Shown piece after piece: positions 1 through 5,609 of a stretch of DNA of 14,286 nucleotides. Position 1 is the stretch's first letter. The number at the start of each line of letters is the position of its first letter. The notes under the pieces were generated by a model. That model worked only from the letters and a program-made list of their open reading frames with translations, searched no databases and was not told where the DNA came from. The DNA lies in NCBI GenBank assembly GCA_910585665.1, contig CAJUFI010000087.1:1-14286 (forward strand), written 5' to 3'. Origin of the DNA: an uncultured Acetatifactor sp. (GTDB taxonomy: Bacteria; Bacillota; Clostridia; Lachnospirales; Lachnospiraceae). Position numbers and translations under genes: made by a program.

Positions 1-94
1 CGGAAAATAACTGATGCAACTTGTTTAGGAGAAAGCCCAGAAATACAACGAAAAGGCTATAAACTCGCATCAGTTATTTGTAGACAATTCCTTA
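1..94 (-). repeat. Hairpin repeat copy A (truncated at window edge)
   Basis: This is an inverted-orientation copy of the 106-bp hairpin repeat seen complete at 9572-9677. It starts inside the outer arm (CGGAAAATAACTGATGC), about 11 bases short of the expected TTAGGAATTGT end, and finishes with GACAATTCCTTA. It matches the reverse complement of copy B almost throughout. One difference is a 1-nt deletion near position 55 (AAAAGGC against AAAACAGC). The arms can pair through the AAATAACTG-type stem. It lies directly against the SymE-like remnant that follows. Confidence 0.85.
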
Positions 95-202
95 CAGGGC
101 AGATGGCTGGAACGGGCAGGATTTAATGCAGGGAATAAAATCACGGTGGACTGCCAGCAGGGGCGGCTTATCATCAAAAATCTCAATGAAACAGCAATCT
201 AA
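95..202 (+). pseudogene. SymE-like toxin C-terminal remnant
   Basis: The frame ending in TAA at 200-202 reads GRWLERAGFNAGNKITVDCQ followed by QGRLIIKNLNETAI. The pattern 'G-[RK]-W-L-E-x-A-G-F-x-x-G-x-K-[IV]-T-V ... G-x-L-[IV]-I' is typical of the SymE-like toxin family, small AbrB-fold proteins often annotated as type I toxins. Only about 35 C-terminal residues are present. Upstream, the frame runs back into hairpin repeat A and meets an in-frame TAG at 26-28, with no usable start codon or ribosome binding site, so the 5' half is gone or was replaced by the repeat. The family call is from motif memory; the truncation is seen directly. Confidence 0.6.
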
Positions 203-216
203 AAACGCCAAATAGG

Positions 217-245
217 TTGTTTTCTAGCTAGAATTTGCATATAAT
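217..245 (+). promoter_or_regulatory. Sigma-A-type promoter for the antitoxin/NUDIX pair
   Basis: TTGTTT (217-222) and a perfect TATAAT (240-245) are separated by exactly 17 nt. Transcription would begin around 252, leaving a short leader with GTGAGGTG (256-263) as ribosome binding site about 8 nt before the ATG at 272. The -35 box is only a partial match. Confidence 0.7.
222..233. promoter_or_regulatory. Palindromic operator candidate inside the promoter spacer
   Basis: TTCTAGCTAGAA is a perfect 12-bp palindrome lying between the -35 and -10 boxes of the antitoxin promoter. Phd/YefM antitoxins are known to repress their own operons by binding short palindromes at the promoter, so this is a natural autoregulatory site. 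Binding is inferred, not shown. Confidence 0.5.
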
Positions 246-271
246 ATAGGTGGAAGTGAGGTGCATATAAA

Positions 272-514
272 ATGACAATAGATACAAATACAATGATTTC
301 AATTACAGAGGCAAATCAAAATTTTTCAAAAGTAGCCAGAGTAGTTGATGAACATGGAACAGCGGTTATTCTGAAAAATAATGTACCCAGATATCTGGTT
401 ATTGATTTCAGAAAAGCGGAAAAAGAAAAAGTTGCCAGTAATAAAGATGTATTTGCAATATCTGAACGGTTAATAAAACAGAATACGGAAGCATATGAGG
501 TTCTTGCAAAATGA
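272..514 (+). CDS. Phd/YefM family antitoxin (orphan)
   Basis: This 80-aa protein is of normal length for a Phd/YefM antitoxin. The N-terminal part (residues ~7-45) carries the family's DNA-binding pattern: S-x-T-E-A-[NR]-Q-N-F-S-K-V, then a central D-E-H-G-T-A-V-I-L-K-N-N stretch and P-R-Y-L-V-I-D. The C-terminal segment (about 55-80, ending EAYEVLAK) is the toxin-neutralising arm and resembles antitoxins paired with Doc/Fic toxins. Known members bind operator DNA through the N-terminus and wrap the toxin with the C-terminus. No complete toxin follows; the next 17 codons look like the start of a lost Doc gene. A consensus promoter with an internal palindrome suggests self-repression. The gene is AT-rich compared with the minus-strand operon, which fits horizontal acquisition. 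Confidence 0.85.
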   Translation: MTIDTNTMISITEANQNFSKVARVVDEHGTAVILKNNVPRYLVIDFRKAEKEKVASNKDVFAISERLIKQNTEAYEVLAK

Positions 515-564
515 TTAAATTAAATGTATCAATGGAGATTTGGAGAAGGAGTGATAATAAATGA
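511..564 (+). pseudogene. 17-codon stub at the Doc-toxin position
   Basis: An ATG overlaps the antitoxin stop as ATGA (511-514), the usual coupling of a phd-doc pair. The frame reads MIKLNVSMEIWRRSDNK and stops at 562-564, overlapping the NUDIX start. Doc toxins of Firmicutes often begin MIKL followed by polar residues, so this may be the surviving start of a deleted toxin gene. With only four or five diagnostic residues the identification is weak; the overlap geometry is the better argument. Confidence 0.35.
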
Positions 565-1052
565 TTTTTAAATATTGTGCGGAATGCGGTCATAAATTAG
601 AAGATATTAAATGCGGTGATGATGATTGTAAGATTTGCCCCTTGTGCAGGAAATTATATGGCAATAATCCCTTACCCGTTGTAGAGGTGCTGGTAGTCAA
701 TGAGTTAAATGAAATACTTCTTTTAAAGCAGAATTACATATCAGAAACTAAATGGACAGTCGTATCTGGCTATATGACAAACGGGGAAACGATTGAGGAT
801 GCCGTTACACGTGAAGTAAAGGAAGAAACCGGACAGAATGTTATAAGCTGTAAATATATATCCAGCTATTACTTTGCCCCTAAGCAGCTTATTATGATTG
901 GATTTATTGCTTATGTAAAGAAATCACAATTTTCAAACTCTGTTGAAGTGGATGACATTAAATGGTACAAAATGGATGAAGTAGATCGTGTAATAGCTCG
1001 CGAAAATAATTGTTCTGGTATGCATTGGGATAAATGTAGAGAATTTTTATAG
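561..1052 (+). CDS. NUDIX hydrolase with N-terminal zinc ribbon
   Basis: The protein has 163 aa. Residues 6-29 hold two CxxC pairs (C6/C9 and C26/C29), a zinc ribbon like that of NudC-type NADH pyrophosphatases. The NUDIX box is intact at residues 70-92: G70, E76, then R84-E85-V86-x-E88-E89-x-G91, with Q92 where a hydrophobic residue is usual. The family hydrolyses a nucleoside diphosphate linked to another group, using metal bound by the REXXEE glutamates. The substrate cannot be told here, and the SQPWPFPxS NADH signature of true NudC is not visible. AAGGAG (545-550) sits 10 nt before the ATG. The gene follows the antitoxin by 46 nt, shares its AT-rich character and probably its promoter, and appears to be cargo rather than core genome. 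Confidence 0.85.
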   Translation: MIFKYCAECGHKLEDIKCGDDDCKICPLCRKLYGNNPLPVVEVLVVNELNEILLLKQNYISETKWTVVSGYMTNGETIEDAVTREVKEETGQNVISCKYISSYYFAPKQLIMIGFIAYVKKSQFSNSVEVDDIKWYKMDEVDRVIARENNCSGMHWDKCREFL

Positions 1053-1400
1053 TTTTAAAGAATTGTAAGGTGAGTGCAAATTCAATGGGACTTGATATCT
1101 GTCCCCGCCCAACAATGGTTAGACGGAAAAGCTGATAAAGACGCTACCGCTGCCTTCCTGTATGCCATTCCCAAAAGCACTGGCAGGACTTCCAATCAGC
1201 AGCAGTTCCCTGAATGAACTGGAAAATGCAAGGCTGATTATGAGGGTAAGGCAGAGGGGATTTGCGGAGCCAAACCGCATATATATTCTTATACCAAAAA
1301 TATAATCGGGTATTCCAAAAAGTGGTAAATAGATGGTGCAAGATAGATTCCCGTTTGTCGGGGAAAACCAGAACAGAAAAATGATATGAAAACTGAAGCT
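1053..1400. other. Degraded accessory intergenic stretch
   Basis: There is no intact gene between the NUDIX stop and the sugar-isomerase fragment. The centre (about 1120-1305) holds the RepA-like remnant listed separately. I see no terminator hairpin with a T-tract behind the NUDIX gene, and no promoter for the minus strand. Confidence 0.6.
1162..1305 (+). pseudogene. RepA-like plasmid/ICE replication initiator remnant
   Basis: A short open frame ends at TAA 1303-1305. Its second half, LNELENARLIMRVRQRGFAE plus PNRIYILIPK, resembles the winged-helix end of the RepA N-terminal domain found on Gram-positive plasmids and integrative elements. There, a 'L-x-E-L-x-x-x-x-L-I-x-R-x-R-Q-G-x-G-x-P-N-x-I-Y-V' pattern closes the DNA-binding domain. 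In the neighbouring frame the continuation (TKNIIGYSKKW) looks more like the natural sequence, which suggests a frameshift. No upstream domain or start with a ribosome binding site exists. Recognition is by motif memory only; a chance similarity cannot be excluded. Confidence 0.4.
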
Positions 1401-1694
1401 TCAGGCAAACATCTCCCGCAGCTCCTCGCCCTTTTCATAGGCTTTTTTATAAAAATCTCCAAGGCCCACATAGTCCAAATACCCCTGAAACACTGTATTT
1501 TCAAATGCCACCTTTAAATCCAGCGCTTTCGCATAATCGGCAATCTCCTGTAACCTTTTCAAGCCGATTTCATGGTACCCGGGGCATTCCGTTTTGCCTG
1601 TCAAATGCATAACGATCATGGGAATACCGTTTTCTTTGCATATTCTGATATCCTGCTGATATCTTTCGACTAATACATAATCCCTCAACAACAC
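1401..1694 (-). pseudogene. Sugar phosphate isomerase/epimerase fragment with internal deletion
   Basis: The frame covers about 97 codons. It contains IPMIVMHLTG and IGLKRLQEIADYAKALDLKV followed by AFENT, which match the middle strands of xylose-isomerase-like TIM-barrel proteins (usually about 260-280 aa). After YLDYV the sequence jumps to GLGDFYKKAYEKGEELREMF, which resembles the extreme C-terminus of that family. The barrel's N-terminal third and its C-terminal metal-binding half (the expected D-x-G-H motif) are absent. The only start is a GTG with no convincing ribosome binding site, three nt after the stop of the Cys-rich gene. This is most simply a decayed gene whose two ends were joined by deletion. 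The pieces are seen; the family assignment is from memory. Confidence 0.6.
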
Positions 1695-1697
1695 TTT

Positions 1698-1874
1698 TCA
1701 CATCTGATGCCTGACCACCCCGTATTCGTCATCCAGCCGAAAGTACGGGCATTCCCGCTGGGAGCCTGAAAGGAACCGGTACATCTCGTCCTCGTCCAGG
1801 TCCACCAGGCAGTAGTAATATTCGCTCTCTTCGTCATACACATAATTGACACATGTGTCACAATTACTCGCCAT
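1698..1874 (-). CDS. Small Cys-rich protein (DUF6472-like)
   Basis: A 58-aa protein starts MASNCDTCVNYVYDEESEYY and ends ECPYFRLDDEYGVVRHQM. The CDTC pair (C5, C8), C22 and C42, with the acidic DLDEDEMYRFLSGS core, form a likely four-cysteine metal site. The pattern matches a short family of unknown function that I recall as DUF6472, widespread in Lachnospiraceae; this name is from memory. AGGAG lies about 7 nt upstream of the ATG and fixes the start. The gene overlaps a longer out-of-frame reading that is not coding. It is the last intact gene on this strand after rsmI, 275 nt away, and is followed at once by the isomerase fragment. No function can be assigned. Confidence 0.8.
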   Translation of the reverse strand: MASNCDTCVNYVYDEESEYYYCLVDLDEDEMYRFLSGSQRECPYFRLDDEYGVVRHQM

Positions 1875-1990
1875 ACTCCATCTCCTGTTCCATTCCCCTT
1901 ATAACCATACAGCTTCAAAGCATGACATGGATTTTAGATTGCTCTATTTCTTCGCATTCACGGAAAACATATGCTCCATGCTGTCTTTAT

Positions 1991-2092
1991 GATTCGCTTT
2001 CGGTATACCATTAGTGGTGCCAGCGCCAGGATATGGCGATAGAGATTCGCTTCCGATATACCATCAGTGGCACCAGCGCCAGGATATGGCGA
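1991..2092. repeat. Tandem duplication, 49-bp units at 53-bp spacing
   Basis: Two direct copies, 1991-2039 and 2044-2092, share GATTCGCTT, ATACCAT, AGTGG and CCAGCGCCAGGATATGGCGA and differ at about five positions. On the minus strand each unit begins with a small hairpin (CGCCA-TATCC-TGGCG), so the transcript downstream of rsmI would carry two similar short stem-loops. No T-tract follows, so this is not a standard terminator. Confidence 0.85.
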
Positions 2093-2148
2093 GCGAACTT
2101 CCGCCCTCCAATCACCCATCCCCTGGAAATCATCCTCGCGATATGCCC

Positions 2149-2997
2149 TCACGGTTCCAGCCCATGGAGATGGGCATAAATCTCCCGCTTCCCCACGCCT
2201 CTGTCCCTGGCCACCCGCTTCATGGCCTCCTTGCTGTCCAGCCCTTGCCTGCCATAGTATTCCATATGCTCCTCTATGGTCATCGCCTCCCAGGAAGCAA
2301 TCTTCTCCTGCCGCAGCTCCTGGGCGCTCTTGCCCTCCACCACCAGCACATACTCCCCCCTGGGCGCCTCCCGTTCACAGTCCGCCAGCGCCTGTCCCAG
2401 AGTCGTCAGCGTCACCGTCTCGAACTTCTTGGTCAGTTCCCGGCAAAGCGTCACCCGCCTATCCCCCAGGCATTCCAGCAGTTCCTCCAGCGTCCGCTGC
2501 AGATGATGCGGCGCTTCATAGAACACCATGGTCCGGGTCTCCTCCCTCAAAGCCTCCAGCGCCTCCCGCCTCTCCTTCTTCTCCCCGGGCAGGAAGCCCT
2601 CAAAACAGAACCTCCTGGTGGGCAGACCCGAAAGCGACAGCGCCGTAATACAGGCTGACGGCCCCGGCAGGCTGGTGACATGCACAAGATTCTCGTGGCA
2701 CATCCGCACCAGCACCTCCCCGGGATCCGAAATGGCAGGCGTCCCCGCGTCCGTGATCAGCGCGATGTCCCGCCCCTGCAGCAGCTGCCCCACCAGCTGC
2801 TTCGCCTTCTCCACCTTATTGTACTCATGATAGCTGGTCATAGGCGTATGGATATCAAAATGGTTCAGTAATTTGATGCTATTACGCGTATCTTCTGCCG
2901 CAATCACGTCCACCGACCGCAGCGTCTCCACCACTCTGGGCGTCATATCCTGTAGGTTTCCAATAGGTGTCGCGCATAAGTATAAAGTCCCCGCCAT
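2149..2997 (-). CDS. rsmI: 16S rRNA 2'-O-ribose C1402 methyltransferase RsmI
   Basis: The product has 282 aa, the family's normal size. It begins MAGTLYLCATPIGNLQDMTP, the hallmark start of the tetrapyrrole-methylase-fold RsmI proteins. It continues with AAEDTR, the S-Y-H-E-Y-N loop, LITDAGTPAISDPG and the LPGPSACITAL motif, all expected for SAM binding, and the C-terminal helical region with RGEYVLVVEG. RsmI methylates the ribose of C1402 in the 16S decoding centre and supports decoding fidelity. GGAGGG lies 4-5 nt before this ATG, so I reject the open frame that extends 64 codons further upstream. The gene follows the TrmN6-like gene by 133 nt, in the order of B. subtilis yabB-yabC but without an intervening GIY-YIG gene (yazA). 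Confidence 0.95.
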   Translation of the reverse strand: MAGTLYLCATPIGNLQDMTPRVVETLRSVDVIAAEDTRNSIKLLNHFDIHTPMTSYHEYNKVEKAKQLVGQLLQGRDIALITDAGTPAISDPGEVLVRMCHENLVHVTSLPGPSACITALSLSGLPTRRFCFEGFLPGEKKERREALEALREETRTMVFYEAPHHLQRTLEELLECLGDRRVTLCRELTKKFETVTLTTLGQALADCEREAPRGEYVLVVEGKSAQELRQEKIASWEAMTIEEHMEYYGRQGLDSKEAMKRVARDRGVGKREIYAHLHGLEP

Positions 2998-3130
2998 ATT
3001 CCCTCCCTGTAACCTCCAATAACCTCTCGGAATCTCCAGACCGCATATCACACTGCTTTCCTGAACTCCTTTGAGCCCGTCCCCCCGCTTTTCCAGGTGC
3101 CGTTCAGCCCCAATGCCTGATTCTGATTCC

Positions 3131-3922
3131 TCAATACCCATACACCTCACGAATCTCCGGCATATACACCCCAGGCTCCCGGAACACAATCAGCGGCTTC
3201 TCCACCCTCATCCTGGGCCTGCCGCCCCGCACCGCTTCCAGCAGCACCATGTTGGGCTCCCTGTCCGCATAGGGATAGGCCAGCTGCATCCGCTTAGGTT
3301 CCAGCTTATGCCTGGTCAGCTCCACCACAATCTCCGCCAGCCGGAAAGGCCTGTGCACCAGAAAGAAATGCCCCCCGGGCTTCAAAAGCTTCGCCGCTTG
3401 CCCCGCCACATCCTCAAAAGTACAGAGAATCTCATGCCGCGCAATGGCCTTGGGCGTCTCCGGATTGGCGATTCCATGCTCCCCTATCATATAGGGCGGG
3501 TTACAGGTGATACAGTCAAAAGAAGCAGCCGGAAAAATGCGGTCTGCTTCTCTAATGTCCCCTGTGATGATATCTATCTTGTCCGCCAGGCCGTTCAGCG
3601 CCACGCTTCTGGCCGCCATGTCCGCGCTGTCGGCCTGAATCTCCAGCCCCGTCAGATGGGCACAGCCATACTTCGCCTCCATCAGAATAGGAATGATGCC
3701 TGTGCCCGTGCCTAAATCCAACAGCCTGTCCTGGGGCCGCGCATGGGCAAACCCCGTCAGCAGCACTGCGTCCATCCCAAAGCAGAACTTTTTCGGGTTC
3801 TGGATGATGCGATAGCCATTGCGCTGTAGGTCGTCCAGCCGCTCGTCCTCCTTAAGGCTGATTTCCGCCGGCCTGATTTCCACTGGCTGTCTGTTGTCCC
3901 TCCTGGGAGGTTCTTGTGTCAT
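3131..3922 (-). CDS. tRNA1(Val) m6A37-type methyltransferase (TrmN6/YabB family)
   Basis: This 263-aa class I SAM-dependent methyltransferase carries motif I DLGTGTG at residues 69-75, an acidic residue closing strand 2 (GLEIQ, ~92-96) and the catalytic NPPY at 141-144, characteristic of N6-adenine or glutamine methyltransferases. The family includes E. coli YfiC/TrmN6, which methylates A37 of tRNA1(Val), and B. subtilis YabB. The substrate here is inferred from the family and from gene order. I chose the ATG at 3922 because AGGA lies about 6 nt upstream; the reading then overlaps the yaaT 3' end by 71 nt, indicating translational coupling. The frame stays open for 181 further codons inside the yaaT tail, which I attribute to that tail's repetitive composition. 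It lies between yaaT and rsmI, as in other Firmicutes. Confidence 0.88.
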   Translation of the reverse strand: MTQEPPRRDNRQPVEIRPAEISLKEDERLDDLQRNGYRIIQNPKKFCFGMDAVLLTGFAHARPQDRLLDLGTGTGIIPILMEAKYGCAHLTGLEIQADSADMAARSVALNGLADKIDIITGDIREADRIFPAASFDCITCNPPYMIGEHGIANPETPKAIARHEILCTFEDVAGQAAKLLKPGGHFFLVHRPFRLAEIVVELTRHKLEPKRMQLAYPYADREPNMVLLEAVRGGRPRMRVEKPLIVFREPGVYMPEIREVYGY

Positions 3923-5381
3923 GTCTGTTCCTGTTGTCATAACGGTTCTTCCCACCTTGATGGTCATGATTTTCCTGCTGCTGGCCGCCCTGATGATTCT
4001 TGTCCTGCCGCCGCCTGTTGTCATAACGGCGCCTGCTGCTTCCATGCTGGCCGCCGGACTGCTCCTCCCCAGGCTGCTGCCTTCCCTCAGGCCGCTTCCC
4101 GGACTGTCTCTGCTCCTCCTCCTCGGGTCGCCTTCCAGACTGGCGCTGCTCCTCTTCAAACCGCCTTCCGGATTGCCGCTGCTCCTCTTCGGCATGTCTT
4201 CCAGGCTGCCTTGTCTCCTCCTCGGCATTCCACCTGGGCTGTCTCTGACCGTCCTCCGGACGGTTCGATTGCCTGGAGCCTGCCCCGGTGCGCTGCCCCG
4301 CCTGTCTCTGGCCTCCCTGGCCGTTCTGCCTGCGGTTCCCCTCCGCGCGCTGGCTGGTCTGCTTCTGTCCTTCATTGGAATGCTGGCCGTTCTGCCTGCG
4401 ATTCCCTGTCTGTCTGTTCTTGTCCTGCCTGTTCCTGGTGCTCTGCCGCTGCTCTTCCTCTGCACGGCTGACCAGTTTCTGCTCTTCCTTCTGGAACTCT
4501 TCCTCCTCCAGCCGCTCCAGTTCCTGCAGCTCCTCCTTGGACAGCTCCATCCGCTCCTTTTTGCTGTGTTTCCTCCTGAAATGGAGCTTCTCTACAGGAT
4601 ATTCCTTAATCTCCTTCTCATCGCCTACGTCCACCACCACTTTCACCAACTGCCGCAGCACATTGACGCTGTGCACCTCTCCCTTGAGGCCCTCCTCCGT
4701 GGTCACCGAATCCCCGATACTGGGAAGTCTCCGGTTCAGCTCCTCATAGGTCTCCTCCTCGTTTTTCAGGCAGCACATGAGCCTGCCGCAGACCCCCGAT
4801 ATCTTTGCCGGATTCAGGGACAGATTCTGCTCCTTGGCCATCTTGATGGACACCGGGACGAAATCCGCCAGATAACTGTGGCAGCACAGCGGACGGCCGC
4901 AGATGCCGATGCCTCCCACCAGCTTCGTCTCGTCCCTGACCCCAATCTGGCGCAGTTCGATCCTGGTCTTGAACACGCTGGCCAAATCCTTCACCAGCTC
5001 CCTGAAGTCGATGCGCCCGTCAGCCGTGAAATAGAACAGCACCTTATTATTGTCAAACGTATACTCCGCGTCTATCAGCTTCATTTCCAGCCCGTGGTCG
5101 CGGATCTTCTCCTGACAGATTTTGAAAGCCTCCTTCTCCTTGGACCGATTGGCGGCCTCCTGCTCCACATCCCTCTGGTTCGCAATGCGGATCACCGCCT
5201 TCAGGGGCTGGACCACCTTGTCGTCCGTTACCTCCATGACTCCCGCCACCACCGTGCCGAACTCGATTCCCCTGGCCGTCTCCACGATCACGTGGTCACC
5301 CTTCTTTATCTCAAATCCCAGCGGATCGAAAAAATAAATCTTGCCCGCTGTCCGAAACCGTACTCCGATTACCTTAATCAT
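3852..5381 (-). CDS. PSP1-domain protein YaaT/RicT with long low-complexity tail
   Basis: Residues 1-275 form the PSP1 core, about the full length of B. subtilis YaaT (RicT). Six cysteines in two clusters, C161/C166/C167 and C198/C203/C204 (CGRPLCC and CGRLMCC), correspond to residues implicated in iron-sulfur binding of the Y complex (RicA-RicF-RicT). That complex governs sporulation, competence, biofilm formation and RNase Y-dependent mRNA maturation in B. subtilis. From about 275 an acidic coiled-coil-like helix (KEELQELERLEEEEF) leads into roughly 200 residues rich in Q, R, G, N and E with repeats such as EEEQRQSGRR. GAGGTGG about 5 nt before the ATG sets the start. The gene follows holB across a repeat-filled gap and overlaps the methyltransferase gene. 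Its role in this organism is inferred from the B. subtilis homologue; the tail's role is unknown. Confidence 0.93.
   Translation of the reverse strand: MIKVIGVRFRTAGKIYFFDPLGFEIKKGDHVIVETARGIEFGTVVAGVMEVTDDKVVQPLKAVIRIANQRDVEQEAANRSKEKEAFKICQEKIRDHGLEMKLIDAEYTFDNNKVLFYFTADGRIDFRELVKDLASVFKTRIELRQIGVRDETKLVGGIGICGRPLCCHSYLADFVPVSIKMAKEQNLSLNPAKISGVCGRLMCCLKNEEETYEELNRRLPSIGDSVTTEEGLKGEVHSVNVLRQLVKVVVDVGDEKEIKEYPVEKLHFRRKHSKKERMELSKEELQELERLEEEEFQKEEQKLVSRAEEEQRQSTRNRQDKNRQTGNRRQNGQHSNEGQKQTSQRAEGNRRQNGQGGQRQAGQRTGAGSRQSNRPEDGQRQPRWNAEEETRQPGRHAEEEQRQSGRRFEEEQRQSGRRPEEEEQRQSGKRPEGRQQPGEEQSGGQHGSSRRRYDNRRRQDKNHQGGQQQENHDHQGGKNRYDNRNRHDTRTSQEGQQTASGNQAGGNQP
4102..4236 (-). repeat. 33-bp in-frame tandem repeats in the yaaT tail
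   Basis: Consecutive units (4102-4137 with one extra codon, 4138-4170, 4171-4203 and a degenerate 4204-4236) encode the E-E-E-Q-R-Q-S-G-R-R-x type decamer-plus-one. The 33-nt units keep the reading frame, so copy number could change by slippage or recombination without breaking the protein. Confidence 0.75.
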
Positions 5382-5413
5382 CTATCCACCTCACTATAGC
5401 ACGAAACCTTCCG

Positions 5414-5503
5414 GGAACTGCCGGAAAAAGGCCGATACCTCTTGCAGACACTTCCTTTGGAACTGCCGGAAAAAGGCCGATACCTCTTGCAGACACTTCC
5501 TTT
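5414..5503. repeat. Two perfect 45-bp miniature hairpin-repeat units in tandem
   Basis: Units 5414-5458 and 5459-5503 are identical. Each starts GGAACTGCCGGAAAA, the 3' end of repeats D/E read backwards, and ends GCAGACACTTCCTTT, the reverse of the 5' end of repeat C, with about 15 unrelated bases between. They look like internally deleted derivatives of the 106-bp element that retain only the outer arms. Confidence 0.85.
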
Positions 5504-5542
5504 GGAACTGTCGGAAAATAACTGATACAACTCAATTCCTTA
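5504..5542. repeat. Third shortened hairpin-repeat unit
   Basis: GGAACTGTCGGAAAATAACTG followed by ATACAACTCAATTCCTTA directly abuts the two 45-bp units. Its start matches the 3' end of copies B/C read backwards and its end restores the TTCCTTA terminus, so most of the element's centre and one arm are missing. Confidence 0.7.
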
Positions 5543-5574
5543 TGATGCAGTGCTATTTTAACATACCTGATTCC

Positions 5575-5609
5575 AAAAAGCCATAGTTAATAATGGTATT
5601 TCCTGTGGC
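5575..5609 (-). terminator. Weak intrinsic terminator candidate after holB
   Basis: On the minus strand GCCACAG (from 5609) can pair with CTATGGC (ending at 5580) across a 16-nt loop, with one C-A mismatch, followed directly by TTTTT. The stem is short, so read-through is likely. Confidence 0.3.

Larger units (their letters stand above)
5382..5609. other. holB-yaaT intergenic region
   Basis: This 228-nt gap breaks an otherwise compact operon. Reading on the minus strand, it holds a possible terminator just after holB, an extended -10-like TGTTAAAAT (5555-5563) without a clear -35 box, three shortened hairpin-repeat units (5414-5542), and the yaaT ribosome binding site. Whether transcription runs through from holB or restarts is undecided from sequence. 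Confidence 0.55.

Noticed and set aside
1289..1504. 71-codon minus-strand frame overlapping the isomerase fragment
   Set aside because: It is out of frame with the recognisable isomerase sequence and resembles no protein.
1958..2152. 64-codon minus-strand frame starting GTG overlapping the rsmI stop
   Set aside because: It runs through the 53-bp tandem repeat, which shifts frame between copies, and has no ribosome binding site or family resemblance.
2014..2658. Plus-strand Pro-rich frames opposite rsmI
   Set aside because: They are antisense to intact rsmI with no start signals or recognisable domains.
2998..3189. 64-codon N-terminal extension of RsmI
   Set aside because: RsmI proteins begin at MAGTLYL; that ATG has a strong GGAGGG site, and the extension overlaps the methyltransferase gene.
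3819..5399. 526-codon plus-strand open frame opposite yaaT
   Set aside because: It is antisense to a well-supported PSP1 protein, is a Leu/Pro/Arg-rich translation of its low-complexity tail, and has no family motif.
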